64,000 bases of DNA from JAJNBA01 sp035512775. Lineage in GTDB: Bacteria; Actinomycetota; UBA4738; HRBIN12. Below are positions 35,679 through 44,645 of this stretch, in pieces. The DNA lies in NCBI GenBank assembly GCA_035512775.1, contig DATKDI010000081.1, forward strand, positions 12,143-76,142, read 5' to 3'. The translations under genes were made by a program, and so were the position numbers. A model generated the notes under the pieces. The model was not told the origin of the DNA. It did no database searches and saw only the letters and a program-made list of their open reading frames with translations. Each line of letters begins with the position of its first letter. Position 1 is the first letter of the stretch.

Positions 35679-37096
35679 CGGTCCGATGCCGATTCGCACC
35701 CGCCCCCTCGGGGTCGATCCATGTGGGGAACGCGAGGAGCGCGCTGTTCTCGTGGCTCTTCGCCCGTCATCACGACGGTGTCTTCACCCTCCGGATCGAA
35801 GATACGGACGCGAGCCGCGTCACCGAAGAGGCCTCTCAAGGCGTGCTCGACGATCTTCGCTGGCTCGGCCTCGATTGGGACGAGGGCCCCGATGTCGGCG
35901 GGCCGAACGGGCCGTACCGGCAATCCGAGCGACTGGACACCTACCGGCAGATGTCCGAACGGCTTCTCGAGGCAGGCCATGCCTACCGGTGCTTCTGCAC
36001 GCCGGAGGAGCTCGACGAGCGCCGGAAGGCGGCGCTCGCCCGGGGCGAGCCGCCCGGATACGACGGCCGCTGCCGGAACCTCACCGACGAGGAGCGCGCG
36101 GCGTTCGAATCGGAGGGCCGGTCGTTCGCGATCCGATTCCACATGCCCGAACGGGAGTGGGTGATCGAGGATCTGGTGAAGGGCGAGGTCCGTTGGGGGC
36201 CTCGCGACCTCGGCGACTTCGTGATCGTGCGTTCGGACGGCACGCCCGTGTTCCTGCTGGCGGTCGCGGTCGACGACATGCTGATGGAGGTCACCCACGT
36301 GGTTCGAGGCGACGATCTCCTCGCGAGCGCGCCTCGCAACGCGGCGGTGATCGAGGCGCTCGGGGGGACGCCGCCCGCCTACGCGCATCTGCCGCAGGTG
36401 CTGGGCCCGGATTCCAAGCCGCTGTCGAAGCGCCACGGTGCGACGAGCGTCGCTGCTTTCCGGGAACAGGGATCCCTCCCGGAGGCGCTGGTGAACTACC
36501 TCGCGCTCCTCGGATGGGCGAAGGACGACCACACCACGTTCCTTTCTCGAGTCGAGCTGATCGAGGCCTTCGACTTGTCGCACGTCTCACGCAACCCTGC
36601 GGTCTTCGACACACAGAAGCTCGAGTGGATGAACAACCACTACATCCAGTCGTTGGATGAGGACGACCTCGCGGCCCGATGCGTCCCGTTCCTCACGTCG
36701 GAGGGTCTGTCCGTTGACCCCTTGCTGCTCCGCCGGGCCATCCCCATCATCCGGGAACGCATGAAGACCCTCACCGAGGCGCCCGTGCTGCTCCGCTTCC
36801 TGTTCACCGACGACGTCGTGCCGAACGAGAAGGCCTCGGCGCTGATCGCGAAGGCTCCTGAGGGATATCTCAAGGCGACGGCCGATGCGCTCGATGCCTT
36901 GGGGACATGGGATACCGAGCACATCCAGGCGGTTCTGGACGGACTGGCGTCGGAGGCGGGACTGAGCCGGACGAAGGGCTGGCAGCCTATCCGCGCCGCC
37001 GTGACGGCATCGAACGTGTCGCCGCCCCTGCCGGAGTCGCTCGCCCTGTTGGGCAAGGAGCGCACGGTGGCACGGCTCCGCGCCGCCGCCGCGTGA
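35675..37096 (+). CDS. gltX: glutamyl-tRNA synthetase
   Basis: A 473-residue class I synthetase that charges tRNA-Glu. The HIGH equivalent is SGSIHVGN near the N-terminus and the KMSKS equivalent is PLSKRHG. RIEDTD and the zinc-region CFCTPEEL are typical of bacterial GluRS. GTG 35675 overlaps the FAH-family stop. The substrate tRNA-Glu(CTC) gene lies at 50.25 kb, not linked in an operon. Confidence 0.95.
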   Translation: MTVRCRFAPAPSGSIHVGNARSALFSWLFARHHDGVFTLRIEDTDASRVTEEASQGVLDDLRWLGLDWDEGPDVGGPNGPYRQSERLDTYRQMSERLLEAGHAYRCFCTPEELDERRKAALARGEPPGYDGRCRNLTDEERAAFESEGRSFAIRFHMPEREWVIEDLVKGEVRWGPRDLGDFVIVRSDGTPVFLLAVAVDDMLMEVTHVVRGDDLLASAPRNAAVIEALGGTPPAYAHLPQVLGPDSKPLSKRHGATSVAAFREQGSLPEALVNYLALLGWAKDDHTTFLSRVELIEAFDLSHVSRNPAVFDTQKLEWMNNHYIQSLDEDDLAARCVPFLTSEGLSVDPLLLRRAIPIIRERMKTLTEAPVLLRFLFTDDVVPNEKASALIAKAPEGYLKATADALDALGTWDTEHIQAVLDGLASEAGLSRTKGWQPIRAAVTASNVSPPLPESLALLGKERTVARLRAAAA

Positions 37097-37866
37097 CCGT
37101 CGCAGCGCTCCTGCTCGTCTCCGCCCTCGCCGCCACGCCCGCTCCGTTCATGGCGCGACCCGTCCACGCTTCCCCGATCCACGGCGCCCCGACGAACCGC
37201 GCCGCGTCGGTCGCGGCGACCGTGCCTCGCACACCCGACGTCGCCTCTCTTCGGCCGCGGATCCTGTGGAAGCCGATCCCGTACGGCGAGCGCCGCCGCA
37301 ACCAGATGGCCGCGTACTCGAGTCGTCACTACGGTCAGTGGACGTGGCGGCTGCGAGCCCCCGTCGCCGTCGTCCAGCACTACACGACCGGCACCACGTG
37401 GCAGGGTGCGTGGAACACCTTCGCCGCGAACTCACCCCACCTGGGCGAGTATCCGGGCACGTGCACCCACTTCATCGTCCACACCGACGGCCGGATCTTC
37501 CAGCTCGTGCCGCTCTGGATCCGTTGCCGACACGTGATCGGGATGAACCACCTCTCGATCGGGATCGAGCACGTCGGCCGCTCCGACGCCGAGGTCATCC
37601 GGAACGCGCGCCAGATGAACGCGTCCTTGAAGCTCACGCTCTGGCTCGTGGCGAAGTTCCAGATCCAGAATCGGAACGTGATCGGGCACGGCGAGAGCCT
37701 CCAGAGCCCGCTGCGGTACGAGCGATACGCCGCCTGGAAGTGCAGGTCGCACACCGACATGGCTCGACCCGCGATGAGGACCTATCGGGGATGGCTGCGG
37801 GATCGGTCCCGTGTCGCCGGGGTGCCCATCGGCCCGGCACCGGAATGGGTCGACATCGGCTGCTGA
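37093..37866 (+). CDS. secreted N-acetylmuramoyl-L-alanine amidase (amidase_2/PGRP fold)
   Basis: A 257-residue protein with a signal peptide (about residues 1-26) and a zinc amidase domain: HYTTG, THFIVHTDG, IGIEHVG, VIGHGES and CRSHTDM contain the zinc and catalytic residues. It would cut the peptide from peptidoglycan in the cell wall. GTG 37093 overlaps the gltX stop (GTGA). Confidence 0.85.
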   Translation: MTVAALLLVSALAATPAPFMARPVHASPIHGAPTNRAASVAATVPRTPDVASLRPRILWKPIPYGERRRNQMAAYSSRHYGQWTWRLRAPVAVVQHYTTGTTWQGAWNTFAANSPHLGEYPGTCTHFIVHTDGRIFQLVPLWIRCRHVIGMNHLSIGIEHVGRSDAEVIRNARQMNASLKLTLWLVAKFQIQNRNVIGHGESLQSPLRYERYAAWKCRSHTDMARPAMRTYRGWLRDRSRVAGVPIGPAPEWVDIGC

Positions 37867-37904
37867 TCCGGAGAGATGGCTTCCCTCGACGAGGGCCCCT
37901 GGTC

Positions 37905-37910
37905 TAGGAT
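37905..37910 (+). promoter_or_regulatory. -10 box of the 73-residue Cys-rich protein
   Basis: TAGGAT would start transcription near 37917. AGGAGG (37919-37924) then lies five bases before GTG 37930. The very short leader starts almost at the ribosome site. Confidence 0.45.
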
Positions 37911-37929
37911 TGGGTTCCAGGAGGCGCCC

Positions 37930-38151
37930 GTGTCGAAGGTCCTGAACCTGCCCGAGCGCCAGGACGCCGAGGGATCCTGGCACATGGTCCTGAAGGACGT
38001 GTGCGGTTGGTGTGGATGCGGATATCTCGTCGCCGAGGACGACCACGACCTCGTCTGGGAGCCGGGCCGCCACCACGACAAGCACTGCTCCGACGACGAA
38101 TGCGAGTGCCACACCCGTGCTCGCGTCGGGCGGCGACACGACGAATGGTGA
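37930..38151 (+). CDS. small Cys/His-rich protein, probable zinc binder
   Basis: A 73-residue protein with the cysteine cluster CGWCGCG and a second cluster RHHDKHCSDDECECH, which together could form a zinc site. No family is recognised. AGGAGG precedes GTG 37930. It is followed by a 175-base gap before the next small gene. Confidence 0.7.
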   Translation: MSKVLNLPERQDAEGSWHMVLKDVCGWCGCGYLVAEDDHDLVWEPGRHHDKHCSDDECECHTRARVGRRHDEW

Positions 38152-38326
38152 GACGCGCGCGGCGCTGATCCCCCCCGACGACCTCCCTCAGATGCTTCGG
38201 AACTAGCCCGTATGGGCCATCCGGCCTTCCTACACGTATGTCTGCAAGAGCCGACGGAAGCCAGATGTGCGCTTCGGCCATGAGGCCTACTGTCGGAGCA
38301 CGACTCCCATGGACGGAGGAGCTCGG

Positions 38327-38626
38327 ATGGTTGGTGAAGACGGATCGGTCACGATCGAGGTCGCGGCTGAACTGATGAACATCGAGGTGCGAGCGATCAG
38401 GGAATGGTCGGCGATCGGGTCCCTGCAGATCGAACGACGAGGAGACTCGGAGGTCGTGCACCTCGGTCAGGTGAAGGCGCTGGCTCGCTCGCCGATCGGG
38501 CCGGACGGAGGCGTGGAGACGCACCCGGGAGCTCTCCGTGAGCTCCTCCGTGAAACCACGGTGGACACGCAGAGCCTCGCCGGACTGCAGGAGCTCGCTC
38601 GTGAACGGAGCACGGCCGGCGACTGA
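38327..38626 (+). CDS. small MerR/BldC-like helix-turn-helix protein
   Basis: A 99-residue protein whose first half reads as a MerR/excisionase-type winged helix: VTIEVAAELMNIEVRAIREWSAIG, then the wing LQIERRGDSEVVHL and QVKAL. It resembles BldC-size regulators rather than full MerR proteins, as it has no effector domain. ATG 38327 has GGAGGA six bases upstream; TACTGT (38288-38293) is a suitable -10. Confidence 0.7.
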   Translation: MVGEDGSVTIEVAAELMNIEVRAIREWSAIGSLQIERRGDSEVVHLGQVKALARSPIGPDGGVETHPGALRELLRETTVDTQSLAGLQELARERSTAGD

Positions 38627-38720
38627 CCCCTGTCGCGTCGCTCCATCGGCAGGATCGACGAACCTTGCACACCAGTCTGTGAAGCGTCGGCCTGTCGGGT
38701 GAGTGCCTTGCGCGAGGGGC

Positions 38721-38726
38721 TAGACT
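38721..38726 (+). promoter_or_regulatory. -10 box for a leaderless small gene
   Basis: TAGACT ends 8 bases before ATG 38735, and no ribosome site precedes that ATG. Confidence 0.5.
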
Positions 38727-38734
38727 CGCGCGCG

Positions 38735-38995
38735 ATGACTGGGGATCCGATGGACGACGCCTCCGATCGGTTGTTGAAGGTCATCGAGGAGTTCGAGCGT
38801 GTTGCCGAGTCGGCGACCCCCGATGAGGCTGCGGCTTCGTTCGACGAGCCCACGCTGCAGGTCTTCTGGCAGAGCTGGCCGCACGCGAGCTCCTGGGCGG
38901 GCGCCCTCTGGCGTCGTCTCAACGAGAACCTCGCAGACGCCGCGATACCGGAAGACCGGTCCGATTTCCACGAAGTCGGTGGCGAGGGCGGCTGA
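38735..38995 (+). CDS. small acidic hypothetical protein
   Basis: An 86-residue, largely helical acidic protein (ASDRLLKVIEEFERVAESATPDE, then tryptophan-containing FWQSWPHASSWAGALW). No family recognised. It is predicted to be translated from a leaderless mRNA and is followed 20 bases later by the CBS-domain gene, probably in one transcript. Confidence 0.65.
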   Translation: MTGDPMDDASDRLLKVIEEFERVAESATPDEAAASFDEPTLQVFWQSWPHASSWAGALWRRLNENLADAAIPEDRSDFHEVGGEGG

Positions 38996-39015
38996 GAGGG
39001 GATCGAGGGCTACAC

Positions 39016-39399
39016 ATGGCCATCCTGAAGGAGATCATGACCGGTCAGGTGTTCACGACCACGAGTGACACCTCGGTCGCAGAGGTGGCCTCCAGCATGC
39101 TGAAAGGGCGGTTCGGATCCGCCGTCGTGATGGAGGGTTCGTGGTTGAGCGGCATCTTCACCGAACGCGACGTGCTCCGCGCGGCGGCGTCGGGATCCGA
39201 TCTGACCTCCTCGGCCGTCTCGGAATGGATGACCAGCGACCCTGTGACCGCGGACGCGGACATGGATGCGGACGAAGCCACCGAGGTCATGATGAGCCGT
39301 GGCTTCCGGCACCTGCCGGTCGTGGAGGGGAAGACCCTCATCGGGATCGTGAGCCTTCGCGACATCCTGCGAACGCGGATCCGGCGCCCGCAGCCCTAG
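39016..39399 (+). CDS. stand-alone CBS-domain protein
   Basis: A 127-residue protein made of two CBS motifs (about residues 5-60 and 70-125), with IFTERDVLRAAA and HLPVVEGKTLIGIVSLRDIL closing each repeat. Such Bateman modules bind adenosyl nucleotides and regulate partners. GAGGG lies six bases before ATG 39016. The partner is not evident from context. Confidence 0.85.
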   Translation: MAILKEIMTGQVFTTTSDTSVAEVASSMLKGRFGSAVVMEGSWLSGIFTERDVLRAAASGSDLTSSAVSEWMTSDPVTADADMDADEATEVMMSRGFRHLPVVEGKTLIGIVSLRDILRTRIRRPQP

Positions 39400-39436
39400 G
39401 ACTCGAGAACCCGCACCGACGTTGGGGAACCGCCCG

Positions 39437-40123
39437 CTACTTCCAGGCGTGGAGGATCAGACGACCTTCCTCGATCAGCTCCGGATGCTTGCGCTCGATC
39501 CGCCGGAAGCCGACGTCGCGGAGCATCGCCTCCACGGCCGGGGGGTTCGCCCCCCACCAGTTCGTCGGGTCATCGTTCAGCTCGGTTCCCGGATAGAAGA
39601 GCATGACTGGGTCGGGGTCTTCGACCTTCGCCGTGTGCGAGTCGAAGATCAGTTGATCGCCCGTCACGCTTGCGACGCGCTCGAGCGCGAGCAGCGGATG
39701 TCGGAGGTGGTACAGCACGCCGACGAACAGCACCAGATCGAACGTTCCGACCTTTTCGGGCGAGAGGTCCATCACGTCGATCTCGAGGTCGTCGGCCCGC
39801 GAACCGAGGATCCGGCTCGCCGTGAGGAAGCCCTCCTTCGTTCCCCAGCCCTCCCCACTCCAGCAATAGGAGTCGGTGGCGAGGACGCGGCTGGCGCCCC
39901 GCCTCTCGGCTTCGAACGTGAAGACCCCGTCCCAGGCCCCGATGTCCAGCACGCTCTTGCCGGAGAGGTCCGAAGGCAGCTCGAGCGGGGCCATCCGGCT
40001 CGGCGTGTCGTCGACGCCGGGCGTGACGATGCCGTCCCCAAGATCGATCCGGTGGTACCAGTTGACGTCGGCGATCTCCGCCTTGACCTTCTCGATGTCC
40101 TGGAAGCCACTACTTCGGTTCAT
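39437..40123 (-). CDS. class I SAM-dependent methyltransferase (CmoB/DUF1698-like)
   Basis: A 228-residue methyltransferase with motif I VLDIGAWDGVFTFEA and FDLVLFVGVLYHLRHPLLALE. The layout resembles CmoB/DUF1698 tRNA-modification or small-molecule methyltransferases. ATG 40123 is preceded by GAGGG, and TAGGAT (40175-40170) gives a fitting -10. The first tRNA-Glu repeat begins 86 bases upstream, so this is the last gene before the island. Confidence 0.78.
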   Translation of the reverse strand: MNRSSGFQDIEKVKAEIADVNWYHRIDLGDGIVTPGVDDTPSRMAPLELPSDLSGKSVLDIGAWDGVFTFEAERRGASRVLATDSYCWSGEGWGTKEGFLTASRILGSRADDLEIDVMDLSPEKVGTFDLVLFVGVLYHLRHPLLALERVASVTGDQLIFDSHTAKVEDPDPVMLFYPGTELNDDPTNWWGANPPAVEAMLRDVGFRRIERKHPELIEEGRLILHAWK

Positions 40124-40208
40124 CGCTTCGGCCCTCGTGCGATCCGCATCGACTCTCGATCTCCGCTGCATCCTAGCGTTGTGCCGGAGGGCACATCGTC
40201 ACGCCTGG

Positions 40209-40252
40209 TAGTCCCAACGGGATCTGAACCCATGTCTTCACCTTGAGAGGGT
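40209..40252 (-). repeat. tRNA-Glu 3'-half duplicate (outer att-like site)
   Basis: Forty-four bases match the 3' half of the tRNA-Glu(CTC) gene (50252-50295) with two mismatches, from the anticodon loop to the discriminator base, in the same orientation. The D-arm half is absent, so it is not a tRNA. Such duplicates mark integration into a tRNA 3' end. Confidence 0.8.
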
Positions 40253-40576
40253 TCTCGGGGCCGGTTCCACTACCTGCGACGATGACCGAGCTCGTGCTGC
40301 CGACCTGCGGATTCCTTGCTCGATGGTTCCCATCGTTACTTGACGGGTCCCGGTCGTTCGCGGGACGAATGCGGGACGAATGAGCCGCCCGCCGCGTGTG
40401 GGCATCAGGTCGTGAAGCACAGGCGGCCACGAGGAGAGAGCGCGCTCAGGCCAGCCCCCCAAAGAAGAGTCAATCCGAGAGGTCGAGGCCGATTGGGTCC
40501 GGCCAGCGGCATGGCCCGAAGCAGGGCCAGGAGTCTGGTCGCCTCATATGGCCGCGTGAGCGCTTCTCCTGCACCC
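40253..40576. other. island left end, no gene seen
   Basis: No convincing coding frame. It holds a perfect two-copy tandem repeat of gcgggacgaat (40360-40370 and 40371-40381), which matches in style the paired gcgggatc repeats at the other junctions. It may contain integrase binding sites or the decayed 3' end of an integrase gene. Confidence 0.5.
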
Positions 40577-40930
40577 ATGCAGCGAGCGCGGCACCTCCGA
40601 ACCGAGCGCACCAGGCTCGGAGGAGGTGAGAGTGACCGAACCACCCTGGGGCTCGTTGCGGCCAGCTGGGGCGTGATCATGGCGTTATCGCCGGTCATGC
40701 AGATCCGCTGGATGATGCGCCTCAGATCCTCTCGTGACGTGTCGATCGGCTACCTGCTTGTCATCGTCGTGGGGTTCGCGATCTGGATCGCCTACGGGAT
40801 CGTGATCCGCGATCCCGCGGTCGTTGGCCCCTACACCGTCGCGTTCATCGTGGGGCTGGGGACGATCGCGGTCGCCGTCCACTTGCGGAAGCTGCAGGAG
40901 CGCCGAGCCACGCACGCCAAGGTTCCATGA
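40577..40930 (+). CDS. SemiSWEET-like PQ-loop membrane protein
   Basis: The C-terminal 85 residues form a three-helix MtN3/SemiSWEET unit (VIMALSPVMQIRWMMRLRSSRDVSIGYL style, then two further helices), a half-transporter for sugars. The start is uncertain: ATG 40577 gives 117 residues with an unusual basic N-terminus. GGAGGAGGTGAG followed by GTG 40629 looks like the natural start but is one base out of frame, which suggests a one-base indel near 40640. Confidence 0.6.
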   Translation: MQRARHLRTERTRLGGGESDRTTLGLVAASWGVIMALSPVMQIRWMMRLRSSRDVSIGYLLVIVVGFAIWIAYGIVIRDPAVVGPYTVAFIVGLGTIAVAVHLRKLQERRATHAKVP

Positions 40931-41539
40931 CCGATCGGGTTGCCGCCGGAGTTGGTTGCGATGACGGCCACGCAGGGAGAGGACGGCCGTGGTCCAAAGG
41001 TTTGCCGTTCTGCTGGCCTGCTGGATGGGCGAGCGAACCTCGGTCACGAGATGACGGTGGAACCGCGCCGGGCGGACCCGGCCGAGGCAAGGCGTGACCC
41101 CGGAGGCTAAGTGGGTGCGTTGTGTTGAGGGCGAGAGGAGAGACTGGGGAACCCTCGGGTGAGCAGCGCAGGAAGAGGCGGCCTTGGCGACGATCGCCCG
41201 AGACGCCATGGATAACGTGCCGCACGCTCGGGGTCGGAGCCCCATTCCATCCGAACGGTCTCAACAACCGACCGGGCTTCGGTCTGTGTTCAACTACGAA
41301 TGATGATGCGAGTCCGGCGACACAGCGCCTGCATGATCGGTATGGCGATCGCGGTCCCCGGCGGGACGGCGCAGGCACCCACGGCTGGCCGGGCCTTCAT
41401 CGCCAGCGTGGCTCCCTTTCGACGCCTCGTCTCCATGGTCGGGCTGTTCGTCGACCCCGCTAGGCCTCAACGGCGGCACCCTGTTCTGTTCCCCGTCCCG
41501 GTGGTCGCTTCCCGTTGGTCACATCGGCGGGCGGGTTAG
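40931..41539. other. 609-base intergenic stretch, no gene seen
   Basis: Only short, unconvincing frames are present, on both strands. The purine-rich part at about 41040-41190 (for example gaggcaaggcgtgaccccgg) looks structured rather than coding, but I cannot fit it to a known RNA class. It separates the SemiSWEET-like gene from nhaA. Confidence 0.4.
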
Positions 41540-42772
41540 ATGTCGGGTCCTCCCGATGACGACAAGGCTGTCCGATCCGTTCGTCAGCGGATGGCCATCC
41601 CGGTGGCCGAGTTCCTTCGCACTGAAGCTGCCGGCGGGGTGCTGTTGGTCCTGGCGACATTGGGCGCGCTCGTGTGGGCGAACAGCCCGTGGGATGAGTC
41701 CTACCGGGACCTCTGGCACCATGAGCTGAGCATTGGAGTCGGCCGGTTTGCCATAAGCGAAGACCTCGGCCACTGGATCAACGACGGACTGATGGCTGTG
41801 TTCTTCTTCGTCGTCGGTTTGGAGATCAAGCGCGAACTCGTGGTGGGCGAGTTGAGCGACCCGCGGGCGGCAAGCCTTCCGGTCCTGGCCGCGCTCGGCG
41901 GGATGGTCGTGCCGGCGGTGTTGTTCATCGCCATAGCAGGAGGCGGCGAGGCAGGACGGGGCTGGGGCATCCCGATGGCGACCGACATCGCATTCGTCGT
42001 CGGGGTGCTGGCGCTGCTCGGCTCCCGCGTCCCTTCGGGTCTCAAGCTGTTCCTGCTGACCTTGGCGATCGTCGATGACCTCGGCGCGATCGCCGTGATT
42101 GCCGTCTTCTACTCCGAAGGTATCGACGCCGCCTGGCTGGCCGGGGCAGGCGCGTCCCTCCTGCTCGTCGTCGTCGCCCGCCGGCTCGGGCTGCGCTCGC
42201 CGCTGGCGTACGTGCCGCTCGCCCTGGCGGCATGGGTGTGTACCCTCGAGTCCGGGGTCCACGCCACCGTGGCCGGGGTCGGGCTCGGCCTGCTGACGCC
42301 GGCACGTCCATTTCGAGGTCAGCCGGTGCTCGAGAATCTCGAGCACCGGCTCCATCCATGGAGCAGCTTCTTGATCGTGCCGGTGTTCGCGCTGGCCAAC
42401 GCCGGTGTGGATCTTGGATCGGGCGCGGTCGGATCCGCGCTCGGCGGTCGAATCGCGTGGGCGGTGATCGTCGGGTTGCTGGTTGGAAAGACGTTCGGTA
42501 TCGCCGCGTTCGCCGCGCTCGGTCTGCGGCTCCGGGCCGGCACGCTCCCCGCCGACGTACGGCTCGGCCACACCGTGGGAGCCGGTGCCCTAGCCGGCAT
42601 CGGCTTCACCGTGTCGCTGTTCGTCACAGGCCTTGCGTTCGACACGCCAGACCTGATCGCAGACGCGAAGATCGGCATCCTCGCCGCTTCGATCCTGGCC
42701 GGCACGTTGGGCACCACCGTGCTCCTCACGCTGCGCCGCCACCCGGCAACGTCCTCGGGCTCCGGTCGATGA
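41540..42772 (+). CDS. nhaA: Na+/H+ antiporter NhaA
   Basis: A 410-residue antiporter with the usual twelve-helix layout. Conserved stretches are EAAGGVLLVLATLGALVWANSPW, FFFVVGLEIKREL, WGIPMATDIAFVVGVLALLG and LTLAIVDDLGAI. The last holds the paired aspartates that bind sodium. It exchanges cytoplasmic Na+ for H+. There is no clear ribosome site; ATG 41591 is an alternative start. It heads a run of same-strand genes to 47.7 kb. Confidence 0.92.
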   Translation: MSGPPDDDKAVRSVRQRMAIPVAEFLRTEAAGGVLLVLATLGALVWANSPWDESYRDLWHHELSIGVGRFAISEDLGHWINDGLMAVFFFVVGLEIKRELVVGELSDPRAASLPVLAALGGMVVPAVLFIAIAGGGEAGRGWGIPMATDIAFVVGVLALLGSRVPSGLKLFLLTLAIVDDLGAIAVIAVFYSEGIDAAWLAGAGASLLLVVVARRLGLRSPLAYVPLALAAWVCTLESGVHATVAGVGLGLLTPARPFRGQPVLENLEHRLHPWSSFLIVPVFALANAGVDLGSGAVGSALGGRIAWAVIVGLLVGKTFGIAAFAALGLRLRAGTLPADVRLGHTVGAGALAGIGFTVSLFVTGLAFDTPDLIADAKIGILAASILAGTLGTTVLLTLRRHPATSSGSGR

Positions 42773-42803
42773 CCGGGCATTCCGACCTGTCCGCTCGAGC
42801 GCC

Positions 42804-44645
42804 ATGAGCGGCGCCGAGCGGGGCTACGCCGCGCCGCCGTTCGCTCCGCTGGAGCACGCCGATGGGTACCTGCCGCTGGAGGATCACGGACTGATCGGTG
42901 ACGGCGCCACCGCCGCACTCGTCGGCCGTGACGGAGCGATCTCCTGGCTGTGCCTGCCGCGGTTCGACTCCCCGCCTGTGTTCTGCTCGATCCTTGACCA
43001 CCGACGGGGCGGGAGGTTCCTCGTCGCACCCGAAAGCCCTTCCGAGACCCGGCAGCGCTACGAACCTGACAGCGGCGTCCTGACCACCGAGATGCGCTCG
43101 CCGACCGGCCTGGTACGCGTGACCGACGCGTTGACGCTGCGCCGTGGGGTCGACATCACCGAGGACGTGACCGCCGCCCGCGGCGAGCTCCTCCGCTCGG
43201 TGGTCGTCCTCGACGGCGAGGCCCGGATCAGGGTCAGCGTCGAGCCACGCGGCGGCGCATCGGCGTCGCGGCGCGGCGACGGCTTCCACGTCCGCTGTCA
43301 CGACCATCCCGACCTCGACCTGCAGTTGTCGGCCACCGGCCAGCTCGAAGGGCTCGACACCATCCTGGCGTTGCGCGCCGGTGAGCAGATCCACGTCGGG
43401 CTGCGCTGGGGGCGGGGCCCTCATCGCGGCTACGATTGGCGGCCCGCTGAGGATCTGCAGGGAACGCTCGACGTGTGGCGGGCGTGGATACACCACTTCA
43501 ACTACGTCGGGCCGAACGGACCACTGGTGCGTCGGTCGGCCATAACCCTCAAGCTCCTCGATCACTTTGCCAGCGGCGCCATCGTCGCCGCGCCCACTTC
43601 GTCGCTGCCCGAAGCCCTCGGCGGGCTGCGCAACTGGGACTACCGCTATACCTGGGTCCGCGACGCCGCCTTCTCGGTCTACGCCCTGCGCCGCATCGGG
43701 CTCGATCGCGAGGCGTGGAGGTTCCTCAGCTGGGTCCTCGACGCCATCGAGGGAGAAGGTGAGCCCCGTGTGATGTACGATCTCGACGGGAACCAGCCCC
43801 CTGCCGAACGCGAGGACGCCGAGCTGGAGGGCTACCGCAGGTCGCAGCCGGTTCGCTGGGGGAATGCCGCCGCCTCGCAGCGCCAGAACGACGTCTTCGG
43901 TGAGATCCTCGACTGCGCCTACCTATGGGTCCGCGGTGGTGGCACGATCGATCCGCGGTTGTGGGAGCGGCTGCGATCGCTGGCCGAGAGTGCCGCCGAC
44001 TCGTGGCGGACTCCGGACCACGGCATCTGGGAGGTCCGCGCGATGGGGCGGGTCTTCACCTACTCCGCCGCCCTGTGCCAGGTCGCCCTCGACCGGGCCG
44101 CGAAGCTGGCCGGCCAGCTCGGATCCGTCGGCGATGCCAACCGCTGGGCGGCAGAGGCGGCGCGGATCCGCGACGCGATCCTGACCGACGCCTGGGATCC
44201 CGAGCGGACGTCGCTGACCGAGCACCTCGGAGGCGGCGGGCTCGACGCCAGCCTGCTCGCCCTCCCACTCCGGCGCGTTGTCACGACCCAGCATCCCAAG
44301 ATGGTCGCGACGGTCGACGCGGTGATGCGGCGTCTCGGCGCCGGCGACGGTCTTCTCTACCGCTACCTTCCCCATGAGTCCCCCGACGGGATCGCCGGTC
44401 AGGAAGGAGCCTTCCTGCTGTGCAGCTTCTGGCTCGTCGACAACCTCGCCGGCCAGGGCCGCCTCGACGAGGCCCACGCACTGTTCGAGTCCCTCTGTTC
44501 GCGCGCGGGCCCGCTCGGGCTCCTACCCGAGCAGATCGACCCGACCACCGGCGCATTCCTGGGCAACTACCCACAGGCGTTCAGCCACGTCGGGCTCATC
44601 TCCAGCGGCATCAACCTCGGTCGCCGGGCCGAGGAGCGATCATGA
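42804..44645 (+). CDS. glycoside hydrolase family 15 protein (glucoamylase/trehalase type)
   Basis: A 613-residue enzyme with an N-terminal beta-sandwich (about 1-220) and an (alpha/alpha)6 barrel. Typical motifs are LPEALGGLRNWDYRYTWVRDA and YLPHESPDGIAGQEGAFLLCSFWLVDNL, including the general-acid and base glutamate regions. Actinobacterial members of this type include trehalases as well as glucoamylases. There is no signal peptide, so the substrate is intracellular. The stop overlaps the zwf start (ATGA), so released glucose could feed the oxidative pentose-phosphate pathway. Confidence 0.88.
   Translation: MSGAERGYAAPPFAPLEHADGYLPLEDHGLIGDGATAALVGRDGAISWLCLPRFDSPPVFCSILDHRRGGRFLVAPESPSETRQRYEPDSGVLTTEMRSPTGLVRVTDALTLRRGVDITEDVTAARGELLRSVVVLDGEARIRVSVEPRGGASASRRGDGFHVRCHDHPDLDLQLSATGQLEGLDTILALRAGEQIHVGLRWGRGPHRGYDWRPAEDLQGTLDVWRAWIHHFNYVGPNGPLVRRSAITLKLLDHFASGAIVAAPTSSLPEALGGLRNWDYRYTWVRDAAFSVYALRRIGLDREAWRFLSWVLDAIEGEGEPRVMYDLDGNQPPAEREDAELEGYRRSQPVRWGNAAASQRQNDVFGEILDCAYLWVRGGGTIDPRLWERLRSLAESAADSWRTPDHGIWEVRAMGRVFTYSAALCQVALDRAAKLAGQLGSVGDANRWAAEAARIRDAILTDAWDPERTSLTEHLGGGGLDASLLALPLRRVVTTQHPKMVATVDAVMRRLGAGDGLLYRYLPHESPDGIAGQEGAFLLCSFWLVDNLAGQGRLDEAHALFESLCSRAGPLGLLPEQIDPTTGAFLGNYPQAFSHVGLISSGINLGRRAEERS

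Noticed and set aside
40845..41378. Open minus-strand frame in the gap before nhaA
   Set aside because: Composition is Pro/Arg/Ser-rich like antisense shadows, with no ribosome site and no known motif.
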